From positions 930,001 through 994,000 of the forward strand of contig NZ_WQCG01000001.1 of assembly GCF_013032505.1 (NCBI RefSeq): DNA of 64,000 nucleotides, in the 5' to 3' direction. Below, in pieces: positions 43,863 to 53,126 of the stretch (position 1 is the first letter of the stretch; each line of letters begins with the position of its first letter). The position numbers and the translations under genes are program-made. A model generated the notes under the pieces. It was not told where the DNA came from. It saw nothing but the letters and a program-made list of their open reading frames with translations, and made no database searches. The stretch is from Ruegeria atlantica. Lineage in GTDB: Bacteria; Pseudomonadota; Alphaproteobacteria; Rhodobacterales; Rhodobacteraceae.

Positions 43863-45203
43863 ATGAAGCGAGCGACTGAGAAACGCGCACAACCGCGAGC
43901 GTTAGCGGCATTGGCCGTTATGTCCGTGGTTTTGGCTGGTTGCGACGAGGCGCTTTCCCCGGACAATGTCTCGGCAGATGCCCAAAGTTCCGAAGCCCAG
44001 GCAGACGGTCGGACCGACCTTTTCCCCATACCCGCCGGTAGCCCCAAAGATGATGTAGAAGCACCCGAGGTGTTTCAGTTGTCCGAGCCCGGACTATGGG
44101 ACGGTCGCCCGTCACTGGGCGGTATATGGGTTGCCCACCCGGATGTGACGCAGCCCGAACGCGTGCGCGTAAAAAACACCAAGAACAACAAAACTGTCAC
44201 CGCAGCGCTGTTCCGTCGCGAGAGAAACCTGCCGGGACCTGAGCTTCAACTTTCCTCGGCCGCTGCAGAAAAGCTAGGCATACTGGCGGGCGCACCCACA
44301 AAGGTTGATGTTGTAGCTCTGCGCCGCAAAGCACCAGAACCTGTTGAAGAAAAGCCAGCGACCGATGAGACCGCTGCCGAAGAGACGCAAACAGCAATTG
44401 CGGATGAGCCCAATACTGACGCCGCCGAAATTGAGGTTACCGAGACCGAACAGCCTGAAAAACTGAAGTGGTGGCAGCGCAAAAAACCAGCCGCCGCAGC
44501 TGGGGGTGCGACCGCGGCCGCAGCAGCCACCGTTGCCGCGACCGACACTGCAACCGACACCACCGCAGAAGCAGCAACCGAAGCTGTCGAAGCCGCCGCA
44601 GAGACCGAAAAGCCGACAAAGCCCAAGTGGTGGCAACGCAAGAAACCTGCCGCTGCAACCGGTGCCGCGACAGCGGCTGCTGATGCCGCGACCGACGCTG
44701 CAGCGGAAACGACAGCAGAGGCGGCTGAAACCGTCGGTGAAGCTGAACCTTCGGCTTCCCTTGTGGACCCCGAGGTTACGCCCCCGACTGAACAACCTGA
44801 AAAGCGTAAGTGGTGGCAAAAGAAAAAGCCCGATGAAATCACCGAAACGCCGCTGGACCCAATCGCAGGCGCTGCTGCGGCGATCGACGCAGCCGAACCC
44901 ACACCGGTCTCGACGGCCGCTGCCACAACTGCAAGTGCTTCGGCCGCTACAGGAGCTTCGGTTTCATCGCTGTCCAAGCCCTATATTCAGATTGGCACAT
45001 TCGGAGTCGAAACCAACGCCAACAGTGCGGCCAACAAAATCCGCCGCAACGGGATGCCTGCCGAAGTGCGAGAGCTGACGTCGAATGGCAAAAAAGTCTG
45101 GAGGGTCCTCATCGGACCCGCGACGACCCGTTCGGAACGCAATGCAATGCAACGTGATGCCAAAGACCTTGGCTTTGGCGACGCGTTCACTGTCAAAAAC
45201 TGA
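43863..45203 (+). CDS. SPOR-domain lipoprotein with KWWQ(R/K)KKP repeats
   Basis: A 446-residue predicted lipoprotein. The signal peptide ends in a lipobox LAGC (Cys about 27). The central part is Ala/Thr/Glu-rich and low in complexity, and contains three copies of a KWWQ(R/K)KKP motif at about residues 203, 255 and 317. The C-terminal SPOR domain (KPYIQIGTFGVETNA to the end) binds denuded peptidoglycan. A start at 43863 is chosen because upstream in-frame codons run through the tRNA. It precedes the D,D-carboxypeptidase by 16 bases, fitting a role in cell-wall or septal remodelling. It may be RlpA-like, but the barrel domain is uncertain. Confidence 0.85.
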   Translation: MKRATEKRAQPRALAALAVMSVVLAGCDEALSPDNVSADAQSSEAQADGRTDLFPIPAGSPKDDVEAPEVFQLSEPGLWDGRPSLGGIWVAHPDVTQPERVRVKNTKNNKTVTAALFRRERNLPGPELQLSSAAAEKLGILAGAPTKVDVVALRRKAPEPVEEKPATDETAAEETQTAIADEPNTDAAEIEVTETEQPEKLKWWQRKKPAAAAGGATAAAAATVAATDTATDTTAEAATEAVEAAAETEKPTKPKWWQRKKPAAATGAATAAADAATDAAAETTAEAAETVGEAEPSASLVDPEVTPPTEQPEKRKWWQKKKPDEITETPLDPIAGAAAAIDAAEPTPVSTAAATTASASAATGASVSSLSKPYIQIGTFGVETNANSAANKIRRNGMPAEVRELTSNGKKVWRVLIGPATTRSERNAMQRDAKDLGFGDAFTVKN

Positions 45204-45219
45204 AACAAAGGAGGCCCCC

Positions 45220-46386
45220 GTGCTGTCCTCACTGCGATCATCTGTTTTGACCCTCGGGTTGGCGCTGTTTGCCCTGCCCGCCAATGCTTTCGACACAACC
45301 GCACGCGCGGCCTATGTGATTGATCAAACGACCGGAACGGTTCTGCTGTCCAAAGAAGCAGACCAGCCACTACCGCCTGCATCGATGTCCAAACTGATGA
45401 CGCTCTATGTCGCATTTGAGGCGTTGCGCGATGGTCGCCTGACCTTAGGTGAAACTCTGCCCGTGTCGGAACACGCCATGAGTTATGGCGGTTCGACCAT
45501 GTTCCTGAACACGCAGGATCGTGTCAGCGTCGAGGATCTGCTGCGCGGAATCATCGTGTTGTCTGGTAACGACGCATGCGTGGTGATTGCCGAGGCGCTG
45601 AGCCCCGACGGGACCGAGGCCGGGTTTGCCCGCTACATGACACAGCGCGCCAAGCAGATGGGCATGGACAACTCGAACTTCGCCAACTCGAACGGTTGGC
45701 CAGCAGCGGGCCACATGATGTCAGTCCATGATCTTGCCGTCCTGGCCGATCGGCTAATCAGCGACTTTCCCGAGTACTACCCCTTGTTCGCGGAAGAAGA
45801 GTTTGAATTCGATGGCCGCGCGCCATCCAACAAACGCAACCGAAACCCTCTGTTGAAACTGGGGATCGGGGCCGACGGCCTGAAAACCGGACACACGCAA
45901 GAGGCAGGCTATGGCCTTGTCGGTTCGGCCAAACAGGGCGACCGTCGTGTGGTCTTTGTCCTGACTGGCCTCGATAGCACCGCCCGCCGCGCAGAGGAGG
46001 CTGAGGCCGTGGTTAACTGGTCGTTTCGCAATTTTGTCGAGAGGACAGTTGCCGACGCAGAAACGCCGATAGCCGAAGCCCGGATCTGGATGGGAGCGGA
46101 AAAAACCGTCGGGCTGGTGCCCGAAGAGGATCTGAACCTGCTGTTCCCTGTTCTCAATGACAAGAATGTTGAGGCCGAAGTAGTATATGAGGGCCCAATC
46201 AATGCGCCCGTAGAAAAGGGGCAAAAGCTGGCTGAGCTGGTGATTACGCCAGAAGGCTTGCCGGAAATCCGTCGCCCACTGTTTGCGGCCAACGATGTGC
46301 CTGTGGGCGGGTTTGTCGTGCGCATGAAAACCGTAGGCGGTATTGTTCTGGAAGACGTGATCGGCAATCCGCTGGAGGCAATGTGA
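45220..46386 (+). CDS. D-alanyl-D-alanine carboxypeptidase (penicillin-binding protein 5/6 family)
   Basis: A 388-residue serine peptidase starting with GTG after AAAGGAGG. A signal peptide (VLSSLRSSVLTLGLALFALPANA) leads into the catalytic domain with the three PBP motifs: S55-M-S-K58, S115-G-N and K222-T-G-H. The C-terminal beta-rich domain and final amphipathic stretch resemble DacA/DacF/DacC. It trims the terminal D-Ala from peptidoglycan pentapeptides in the periplasm. It follows the SPOR lipoprotein and overlaps tmk by GTGA, so these genes probably form one transcript with holB, tatD and the MBL gene. Confidence 0.93.
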   Translation: MLSSLRSSVLTLGLALFALPANAFDTTARAAYVIDQTTGTVLLSKEADQPLPPASMSKLMTLYVAFEALRDGRLTLGETLPVSEHAMSYGGSTMFLNTQDRVSVEDLLRGIIVLSGNDACVVIAEALSPDGTEAGFARYMTQRAKQMGMDNSNFANSNGWPAAGHMMSVHDLAVLADRLISDFPEYYPLFAEEEFEFDGRAPSNKRNRNPLLKLGIGADGLKTGHTQEAGYGLVGSAKQGDRRVVFVLTGLDSTARRAEEAEAVVNWSFRNFVERTVADAETPIAEARIWMGAEKTVGLVPEEDLNLLFPVLNDKNVEAEVVYEGPINAPVEKGQKLAELVITPEGLPEIRRPLFAANDVPVGGFVVRMKTVGGIVLEDVIGNPLEAM

Positions 46387-47009
46387 CGAAGGCCGGGTTG
46401 TTTCTGACTTTCGAAGGGATTGACGGGTCTGGGAAATCATCACAAGCGCGTATGCTTGCGGATCATTTGCGCAACCTCGGTCACGATGTGGTTCTGACCC
46501 GCGAACCCGGCGGGTCCGCTGGCGCTGAAGAAATCCGAAGCCTCGTACTGGAAGGCGATCCGGATCGCTGGTCAGCGGAAACGGAAATCCTGCTGTTCAC
46601 CGCTGCGCGCCGTGATCATCTGGAACGAACGATCAGGCCCGCGCTGGCCGAAGGCAAAGTGGTAATCTGTGACCGTTTCGCCGACAGTACCCGCATGTAT
46701 CAGGGCCTCTCGCGCGGCGACCTTCGAGGATTGGTCGATCAGTTGCACAAGTTGATGATCGGACGCGAACCTGACCTTACCATTTTGATCGACATGGACC
46801 CCGAAACTGGCCTGTCCCGCGCCAAGGGTCGTCAGGGAACAGAAGAACGGTTCGAAGATTTTGGTCTGGATCTGCAACAGCAGATGCGCGCGGGTTTTCT
46901 GGCCCTCGCAGACGAATTTTCCGATCGCTTCCGCGTCATTGACGGTAACCGGGACATGGACAGTGTTGCACAGGATGTGACAGATATCGTTCTGAAAGCA
47001 TTGCGATAG
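46383..47009 (+). CDS. tmk: Thymidylate kinase
   Basis: A 208-residue dTMP kinase starting with GTG that overlaps the preceding stop. The P-loop GIDGSGKSSQ, the DRFADSTRMYQG block containing the DRY-like motif, and the LID RQGTEERFEDF are diagnostic. It phosphorylates dTMP to dTDP for DNA synthesis in the cytoplasm. It is placed between the D,D-carboxypeptidase and holB, an order well known in Rhodobacterales and other alphaproteobacteria where tmk-holB-tatD are adjacent. Confidence 0.96.
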   Translation: MTKAGLFLTFEGIDGSGKSSQARMLADHLRNLGHDVVLTREPGGSAGAEEIRSLVLEGDPDRWSAETEILLFTAARRDHLERTIRPALAEGKVVICDRFADSTRMYQGLSRGDLRGLVDQLHKLMIGREPDLTILIDMDPETGLSRAKGRQGTEERFEDFGLDLQQQMRAGFLALADEFSDRFRVIDGNRDMDSVAQDVTDIVLKALR

Positions 47010-47016
47010 ACGATAG

Positions 47017-48138
47017 ATGAGCGACGACACCCCTACCCCGGATCAGGCCCCCGGTGCACCGCACCCACGCGAAACGCAGCGCCTGTTTGGGCAGGACGCA
47101 GCGCAAGAGGCGTTTCTGAGCGCCTACAATTCTGAACGCCTGCACCATGGCTGGTTGATCACAGGTCCGCGCGGCGTGGGCAAAGCAACACTGGCCTGGC
47201 GGATCGCGCGTTTTCTGTTGGCGACGCCTCCTGCGGATGATGGCGGACTGTTTGGTGCCCCACCTCCGCCTGATAGCCTTGAGATTGATCCGGAACATCA
47301 GGTTGCGCACCGTATTCTGGCCGGTGCTGAACCCGGCTTGGCGGCGATCACCCGGTCGCTTAACGATCAGGGGCGATTGCGCAACGAAATCGTTGTGGAC
47401 GATGTCCGAAAACTGGGAAAGTTCTTTGGGCTGTCCTCGACCGATGGCGGCCGCAGGGTCGTGATCGTGGATTCCGCCGACGAGATGAACGTAAGCGCAG
47501 CCAACGCGCTGTTGAAGATGCTGGAGGAACCTCCGGCCCGGACCACGCTTTTGTTGATCTCTCACCAACCGTCACGCCTTTTGCCGACGATCCGATCCCG
47601 GTGCCGGACACTGCGTTTGTCCCCCCTGGGGCCTGAGGACATGCAGAATGCATTGGTGCAAACCGGTGCGCAACTGCCCGAAAATACAGAACATCTGGCC
47701 GCCCTGGCCGCCGGTTCTGTGGGTGACGCAGTGCGCCTGATCAACCTGGGCGGGCTGGACATTTACGCCGAACTGATCGCCATTCTGGGCACTCTGCCCC
47801 GCATGGATCGCCAGCGCGCGCTGGCCTTGGCCGAGGCTGCCGCCCAACGGGGTGCCGCCGAACGGTTCGAGCTGTTGCTGACTCTGATCGATATCGCCCT
47901 GTCACGGCTTGCACTGACCGGTGCGACAGGTGCAGCCCCGATGCCTGAGGCCGCGCCGAACGAGGCTGAAACTCTCGCCCGCCTGTCGGCAACACCTAAT
48001 CAAGCCCGCAAATGGGCAGAGGTTGCCGCGGTGATTACCGCACGCGCGCGTCATGGGCAGGCTGTGAACCTTGACCCTGCCGCTCTGGTCCTAGATACGG
48101 TATTCAAGATACAGGAAACCGCCGGTCAGAGCAGATGA
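47017..48138 (+). CDS. holB: DNA polymerase III delta' subunit
   Basis: A 373-residue clamp-loader subunit with a Walker A-like GPRGVGKATLAW, a Walker B-like VVIVDSADEMN, sensor/SRC motif IRSRCRTLRL and a C-terminal collar domain. It belongs to the AAA+ delta-prime family, which works with delta, gamma/tau to load the beta sliding clamp. It begins seven bases after tmk and overlaps tatD by four bases. The N-terminal segment before the AAA+ fold is Pro-rich. The family zinc module is not evident in this protein. Confidence 0.93.
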   Translation: MSDDTPTPDQAPGAPHPRETQRLFGQDAAQEAFLSAYNSERLHHGWLITGPRGVGKATLAWRIARFLLATPPADDGGLFGAPPPPDSLEIDPEHQVAHRILAGAEPGLAAITRSLNDQGRLRNEIVVDDVRKLGKFFGLSSTDGGRRVVIVDSADEMNVSAANALLKMLEEPPARTTLLLISHQPSRLLPTIRSRCRTLRLSPLGPEDMQNALVQTGAQLPENTEHLAALAAGSVGDAVRLINLGGLDIYAELIAILGTLPRMDRQRALALAEAAAQRGAAERFELLLTLIDIALSRLALTGATGAAPMPEAAPNEAETLARLSATPNQARKWAEVAAVITARARHGQAVNLDPAALVLDTVFKIQETAGQSR

Positions 48139-48941
48139 GCGATACCCCCGAAATTACCGACAGCCATTGCCATCTGGACTTCCCCGATTTTGAAGGTCAG
48201 CTGGATCAGATCATCACCAACGCCGCCGAAGCTGGCGTCTCCCGAATGGTGACCATCTGTACACGCTTGCGGAATGAACCAACCGTCCGCGCCATTGCCG
48301 AAGCCCATGCCCCGGTGTTCTACGCTGCAGGAACGCACCCGATGAGCGCGGCTGACGAGCCAATGGCAACGATCGACGAACTCGTTACCTTTTCTCAGCA
48401 TCCCAAATTTGTTGGTATTGGTGAAACAGGACTGGACTATCACTATACTGCCGACAGCGCAGAGGTGCAGAAGCAGTCGTTGCGAGTACATATCGAGGCA
48501 GCTCAGCGCACCGGTCTGCCGCTGATTATTCACGCGCGTGCGGCCGATGACGACATGGCCCGCATTCTGGCCGAAGAACATGGAAATGCGCCCTATTCCT
48601 GCGTGATGCACTGCTTTTCCTCATCTGCCGAACTGGCCCAAGCCGCCCTTGAACTGGGGTTCTATCTATCGATGTCCGGCATCGCGGCATTCCCCAAAAG
48701 CCAAGAACTGCGCGATATCTTCGCCAGCGCCCCGGTTGACCGCATCCTTGTGGAAACCGACGCACCATATCTGGCCCCGCCCCCTTATCGCGGCAAAAGG
48801 AACGAGCCGGCTTACACCGCCCACACAGCGCGCAAGGGCGCCGAAGTGTTCGGTATGGATTACGCTGATTTCGCCGCGCAGACGCAGACTAATTTCGACC
48901 GGTTGTTCACTAAAGCCGCGATCTACAAGGCGGCTGCATGA
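48135..48941 (+). CDS. tatD: TatD family metal-dependent DNase/hydrolase
   Basis: A 268-residue TIM-barrel hydrolase. Metal-binding motifs appear in order: SHCHLDFPDF at the start, GIGETGLDYHY, the IIHARAADDD His, MHCFSSS and ETDAPYLAPPPYRGKRNEP near the C-terminus. TatD proteins are 3'-5' nucleases and possibly deaminases of D-tyrosyl products; the family member here is probably the YcfH/TatD type found downstream of holB. ATGA overlaps join it to holB and to the MBL gene. It is cytoplasmic. Confidence 0.93.
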   Translation: MSDTPEITDSHCHLDFPDFEGQLDQIITNAAEAGVSRMVTICTRLRNEPTVRAIAEAHAPVFYAAGTHPMSAADEPMATIDELVTFSQHPKFVGIGETGLDYHYTADSAEVQKQSLRVHIEAAQRTGLPLIIHARAADDDMARILAEEHGNAPYSCVMHCFSSSAELAQAALELGFYLSMSGIAAFPKSQELRDIFASAPVDRILVETDAPYLAPPPYRGKRNEPAYTAHTARKGAEVFGMDYADFAAQTQTNFDRLFTKAAIYKAAA

Positions 48942-49735
48942 CCGAAATACGTTGCACCATTCTGGGCTGCGGGTCTTCTGGCGGCGTCCCCCGGCTGGGC
49001 GGGCATTGGGGAGATTGCGATCCCGAGAACCCCAAGAACATCCGCCGCCGCTGTTCGATGCTGGTAGAGCGTTACGGGCCGAACGGAACAACCTCCGTGC
49101 TGATCGACACCACCCCTGATATGCGCAGCCAGCTGCTCGACAGTGGGACTGGGCGTCTGGACGGGGTCATCTATACCCATTCGCACGCGGACCATGTCCA
49201 CGGCATCGATGACTTGCGCATGATCGTTTTCAATATGCGCGAACGGGTGCCTGTCTGGGCTGATGGAGATACGCAGAACGCCTTGTTGGGGCGGTTCGGT
49301 TACGCCTTCATTCAACCCGAGGGATCGCCCTATCCACCGATCCTTGATCTGAAAACCATTGACGGCCCGTTCGAGGTTGACGGCCCTGGCGGGCCGATCC
49401 TGTTTCATCCATTCAAGGTCAACCACGGCTCGATCGACTCGCTGGGTTTCCGAATTGGCAAACTGGCGTATCTGCCGGACGTCGCGGAAATCTACGATGA
49501 CGCCTGGCCGATGATGGAGGGGCTGGATTGTCTAGTGATCGACGCCTTGCGTCGAAAACCACACCCAACTCATGCCCACCTTGAAAAGACACTGGGCTGG
49601 ATCGAACAACTGAGCCCGAAGCGCGCAGTCCTGACCAACATGCATATCGATCTGGATTATGCCACGGTCGAGGCGGAAACCGCCGATTACATCACGCCTG
49701 CCTATGACGGAATGGTGATCCATCAGGCACTTTAA
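48938..49735 (+). CDS. MBL-fold metallo-hydrolase (PhnP-like phosphodiesterase)
   Basis: A 265-residue metallo-beta-lactamase-fold protein. The zinc motif HSHADHVHGIDDLR and later conserved His/Asp residues (VNHGSIDS, LVIDALR, THAH) are in place. It resembles the PhnP/RNase Z-like group, which includes phosphoribosyl cyclic phosphodiesterases. It opens with LGCGSSGGVPRLGG, typical of this group. It is last of the tmk-holB-tatD transcript, overlapping tatD by four bases. Specific substrate is not known. Confidence 0.9.
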   Translation: MTEIRCTILGCGSSGGVPRLGGHWGDCDPENPKNIRRRCSMLVERYGPNGTTSVLIDTTPDMRSQLLDSGTGRLDGVIYTHSHADHVHGIDDLRMIVFNMRERVPVWADGDTQNALLGRFGYAFIQPEGSPYPPILDLKTIDGPFEVDGPGGPILFHPFKVNHGSIDSLGFRIGKLAYLPDVAEIYDDAWPMMEGLDCLVIDALRRKPHPTHAHLEKTLGWIEQLSPKRAVLTNMHIDLDYATVEAETADYITPAYDGMVIHQAL

Positions 49736-49798
49736 GACCTCATGCAGCCGACTTAGGCCTCTGCAGTCTCAAGCCGGCCCAGCCTGCAAAGCGGTGCC

Positions 49799-50731
49799 AT
49801 GCTCCAAAGTCTGATCGACGTCATTCTACCGGTTTTCCTTGTGATCGGAGCAGGCTATGCCTCGACCCGGTTGGGATACTTCAAGGAAATCCACATCGAC
49901 GGGTTGATGAAGTTCACCCAAGGCTTTGCGATCCCCTGCCTGCTGTTCCTTGCGATCTCACATCTGGATCTGAGCGCCAGTTTTGATCCTCGACTAATGG
50001 CCAGCTTCTATACTGCAGCTGGCTTGTGTTTCACCGCTGGCCTGTTTGGTGCACGGCTCATCTTTCGCCGCGATTGGGAAGACTGCGTCGCTATCGGTTT
50101 CTGCTGCCTGTTCTCGAATTCGGTTTTGTTGGGTCTGCCGATTACAGAGCGTGCCTATGGCCCGGAAAACCTGACTGGAAACTATGCGATAATCGCCTTC
50201 CATTCGCCCTTTTGCTATGGCGTTGGCATAACGGTGATGGAGGTCATGCGAAACCGTGGCCACGGCGGCACCCGGATGTTCAAGTCCATCCTTTCAGCCA
50301 TGTTCCGCAACGCGCTGATCCTGGGCATTGCTCTTGGCTTTGCCGTGAATCTGTCGGGCCTCAATGTGCCTGCCGTCGTGGACGAAGCCCTGAGCCTTGT
50401 GACCCGCGCCGCCTTGCCCGGCGCACTGTTCGCGCTTGGCGGCGTGCTTGTGAAGTACAAACCCGAAGGCGACCTGCGCGCCATTGCCTTCGTCTGTGCA
50501 ATTTCCCTGATGCTGCATCCCAGCCTTGTCTGGTTGTTTGGCTCAACGTTCGGGTTGCCGCAGGACCTGTTCCGCTCGGGCGTGCTGACTGCTGCGATGG
50601 CGCCCGGATTTAATGCGTATATCTTTGCGAATATGTACGGGCGGGCGAAACGGGTCGCGGCCTCTTCGGTCTTGGTCGGAACCGCCGTCTCGATCCTGTC
50701 GGTCTGGTTTTGGCTGACACTATTGGGGTAG
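49799..50731 (+). CDS. AEC family transporter (auxin efflux carrier-like)
   Basis: A 310-residue membrane protein with about ten hydrophobic segments and the AEC organisation of two five-helix halves. Characteristic segments include FTQGFAIPCLLFLAISHLD and the FSNSVLLGLPITERAYG region. Bacterial relatives (MdcF, malonate/malate transporters) move small carboxylates, but the substrate here is not predictable. It sits alone between the MBL gene and the CbiX-like gene on the plus strand with ordinary spacing. Confidence 0.87.
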   Translation: MLQSLIDVILPVFLVIGAGYASTRLGYFKEIHIDGLMKFTQGFAIPCLLFLAISHLDLSASFDPRLMASFYTAAGLCFTAGLFGARLIFRRDWEDCVAIGFCCLFSNSVLLGLPITERAYGPENLTGNYAIIAFHSPFCYGVGITVMEVMRNRGHGGTRMFKSILSAMFRNALILGIALGFAVNLSGLNVPAVVDEALSLVTRAALPGALFALGGVLVKYKPEGDLRAIAFVCAISLMLHPSLVWLFGSTFGLPQDLFRSGVLTAAMAPGFNAYIFANMYGRAKRVAASSVLVGTAVSILSVWFWLTLLG

Positions 50732-50801
50732 CGGCGCGCACGCCGGATTGACTTTCCCGCAATCGGCGACATCTATCGGAAAAACCACAGGAAGAACCAA
50801 C

Positions 50802-51500
50802 ATGCCGAACGCCTTAATCGTCGCCCACGGCCAACCCTCGGATCCTGCCCCTGCTGAAGCTACGCTGGCGGCTTTCGCGGCCGAGGTCGATGGGTATTGC
50901 GATGGGCTGAGCGTTTGGTCCGCGACCCTTGCGGCACCTGGAAAGCTTGAGGCACGGTTGGATGAGCTTCCCGAAGATATTGTGATTTATCCTCTTTTCA
51001 TGGCCAAGGGGTGGTTCGTGACAAGTGCGCTACCTAAGCGACTTGGCGATAGAAAAGCCCGAATCCTGGATCCGCTGGGCGTTGATCCTGACCTCCCTGC
51101 TTTGGCTGCGAAGGCGTTTCGAGAGACCCTATTGGGCAAGGGTTGGGATGCGGCTAAAACTGATCTGGTTCTGGCCGCACACGGATCGGGTCGCAGCCGT
51201 AACCCATCAGCTGTCGCCATTGAATTTTCCAAAGAACTAGCGAGGTTTGTGACGTTCCAATCGATCCGAGTCGGGTTTGTGGAAGAGACCCCATCCATTG
51301 CCGAGGCCGCAACCGGGGCTGATAATCAATCTCTGTGCCTGCCTTTCTTCGCCTGCACCGGTGGGCATGTTCGGGAGGACGTCCCGCAGGAACTGAAGCG
51401 AGCGCGATTCAATGGACACGTGATGCCGGTTGTCGGAGATCTTCCGCCCATCAAACGCCATATCGCCGAAATTCTGAGCCGGGCTTTTTCGCAGGATTAA
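50802..51500 (+). CDS. CbiX/SirB-type chelatase-like protein
   Basis: A 232-residue protein with two tandem chelatase half-domains, each opening with a metal-site His: LIVAHGQPSD near residue 6 and LAAHGSGRS at about residue 127. The start MPNALIVAHG is preceded by AGGAAGAA. Such proteins insert cobalt or iron into sirohydrochlorin, but stand-alone copies without cobalamin or siroheme neighbours may have other roles. No cobalamin gene is visible in this window. The second half is the more conserved (CLPFFACTGGH). Confidence 0.82.
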   Translation: MPNALIVAHGQPSDPAPAEATLAAFAAEVDGYCDGLSVWSATLAAPGKLEARLDELPEDIVIYPLFMAKGWFVTSALPKRLGDRKARILDPLGVDPDLPALAAKAFRETLLGKGWDAAKTDLVLAAHGSGRSRNPSAVAIEFSKELARFVTFQSIRVGFVEETPSIAEAATGADNQSLCLPFFACTGGHVREDVPQELKRARFNGHVMPVVGDLPPIKRHIAEILSRAFSQD

Positions 51501-51531
51501 CCAAAATACCCGCCCTACGCGGGGCCCAAGG

Positions 51532-52542
51532 TCATTGCGAGCTGGCCGGTCTCAACCCATTGGCCGCAAGCGCCGAGTACAGACAGTGTCGCGACCGTCC
51601 CTGCCGCTTTGCCTCGTACAGCGCCTGATCGGCCGCGTTCAGAACTTCTGCCGCGTCCGGCGTGCCAAACTGCGTGGACAGAGCTGTTCCGATGCTTGCC
51701 GAAATCTTACACGGAATGCCCTGAAACATCATGGGCTGGCATAGCCGACTGATCAGGCGCCCTGCTATTTCGGACAGGGTGTTTTCGTCGACCAAGCCTT
51801 TAAAAATAATAACGAACTCATCACCGCCGATCCGGGCTACTGTGTCCTCATTTCGTGTCTCTTCCTCCATAAGGCGCGCGGCCTGTTGCAGCACAAAGTC
51901 CCCTGCGGCATGGCCAAGGCGATCATTGACGCTTTTGAAGTAATCCAGATCAAGATGCATAAGCGCGAAAACGGAGTTTCCGGAGATTAAGTGGCCCAGT
52001 ACCACATCCATCGCACGGCGATTTTTCAACCCCGTCAACATGTCTGTTATGGCCTGCTCTTCCGCAGCCAACATGGCCCCCTGCAATCGCAGATTCAATG
52101 AACGCGATGCCTCCATCGCGGCTGTTTTCGCCTCAACCAGATACAGCAATTCAATCGCCAAATCCGTGCCAGAGAAATCTGCGCTGGTCAGGGCGTAGTC
52201 ACGAACTGCATCCAGTATCGAAATCCCGAAGGATAGGTTGATGATGGTCCCATTCCCCTTTGGCAAGGGTGCGATTAGCCCGGTCAGCGCTGTCCGGGGT
52301 TCATCGTGAAATTTCAAATGCACTTTTCCACCGGTCAAAGACAGCAGCCCCGCAATCTTTGTAACTGTTCGCGGCCGAACCAGTTCAAAGACGTCCAAAA
52401 AGTCTCGACCCCGCATCGGGTGATCCGGGCGAAGCTTTTGCAACGTCGGCCCGGCATTCACGATCCTGCCCTGATCATCCACCATCACAAACATGGGGCA
52501 TAGCGTGACCAAAAGGGCCGAGAGTTCAGAGGTTTGCATCAT
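51532..52542 (-). CDS. Diguanylate cyclase with HNOBA-type sensory domain
   Basis: A 336-residue protein. The N-terminal half (about 1-140) resembles the heme-NO-binding-associated (HNOBA) PAS-like domain, e.g. CPMFVMVDDQGRIVNAGPTL and GRDFLDVFELVRPR; a coiled linker follows. The C-terminal GGDEF domain has an intact active site RIGGDEFVII and an inhibitory RxxD site (RNED) five residues before it. It makes cyclic di-GMP. Its start overlaps the stop of the H-NOX-like gene by four bases, so sensor and cyclase are co-translated as a pair. Confidence 0.88.
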   Translation of the reverse strand: MMQTSELSALLVTLCPMFVMVDDQGRIVNAGPTLQKLRPDHPMRGRDFLDVFELVRPRTVTKIAGLLSLTGGKVHLKFHDEPRTALTGLIAPLPKGNGTIINLSFGISILDAVRDYALTSADFSGTDLAIELLYLVEAKTAAMEASRSLNLRLQGAMLAAEEQAITDMLTGLKNRRAMDVVLGHLISGNSVFALMHLDLDYFKSVNDRLGHAAGDFVLQQAARLMEEETRNEDTVARIGGDEFVIIFKGLVDENTLSEIAGRLISRLCQPMMFQGIPCKISASIGTALSTQFGTPDAAEVLNAADQALYEAKRQGRSRHCLYSALAANGLRPASSQ

Positions 52543-53126
52543 GATTTGCGTGCCCCTAGATCGAAATGACGCCCTTCGGCGAACGCGCTTTCGATCAGAA
52601 CGATCGTGATGACCTCAGCGTCGCCGCACTGCCCTTCATGCGAAAGCATGGCCAACGCTCCATAATCGTCTGCAATTGCCCGCAATACGCCGACCATCAC
52701 GCTGGAATAGCCTGGCAGACCGGGGTAGCAGTACAAGTGATATTCTGCCGGTGACACCTCACGCAATTCCAGCATTGGCAGGCGCAGATCGGATACTGCA
52801 AGGCGGGCACGATCTGACAAGTCATCCAGCGAGTGCAGAAATTCGACATATGTCACACCCCCGAACCGAAGCAGTCGGCGCAAATCTTCCATATTGGGGT
52901 GCGACACCAGATAGGTTCCAAGATCCTCCAGTATCTCAGCACGCGGGCGTTTCAGGTCAGCGCAAAGCGCGTCCAAGACCTGTCCGGTCATGGCGTCATC
53001 ATATACCAGCATTGCCTCAAACTCGGTTAATCCCAGCCCCGCGGCCTCGGTCACCCGAAGCCAGCAAGGATGTCCGTAAGTCGCGCAAACAAATGACTGT
53101 ATTGCCCGATTGATCAAACCATGCAT
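52539..53126 (-). CDS. H-NOX (heme NO-binding) domain protein lacking the heme-ligand histidine
   Basis: A 195-residue stand-alone H-NOX protein starting MHGLINRAIQ, the family's usual N-terminus; an ATG four codons upstream is less likely given TTGGGG spacing. The fold is recognisable (MLVYDDAMTGQVLDAL, FGGVTYVEFLHSLDDL). However, Ser104 occupies the position of the proximal heme histidine in SLDDLSDR, and the Y-x-S-x-R motif is replaced by YPGLP (134-138). It may not bind heme canonically. It precedes and overlaps the HNOBA-GGDEF gene, so it probably regulates that cyclase. Confidence 0.83.
   Translation of the reverse strand: MHGLINRAIQSFVCATYGHPCWLRVTEAAGLGLTEFEAMLVYDDAMTGQVLDALCADLKRPRAEILEDLGTYLVSHPNMEDLRRLLRFGGVTYVEFLHSLDDLSDRARLAVSDLRLPMLELREVSPAEYHLYCYPGLPGYSSVMVGVLRAIADDYGALAMLSHEGQCGDAEVITIVLIESAFAEGRHFDLGARKS

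Noticed and set aside
44246..44977. A 243-codon Ser/Ala/Val-rich frame on the minus strand
   Set aside because: It is the antisense shadow of the Ala-rich low-complexity part of the SPOR lipoprotein.
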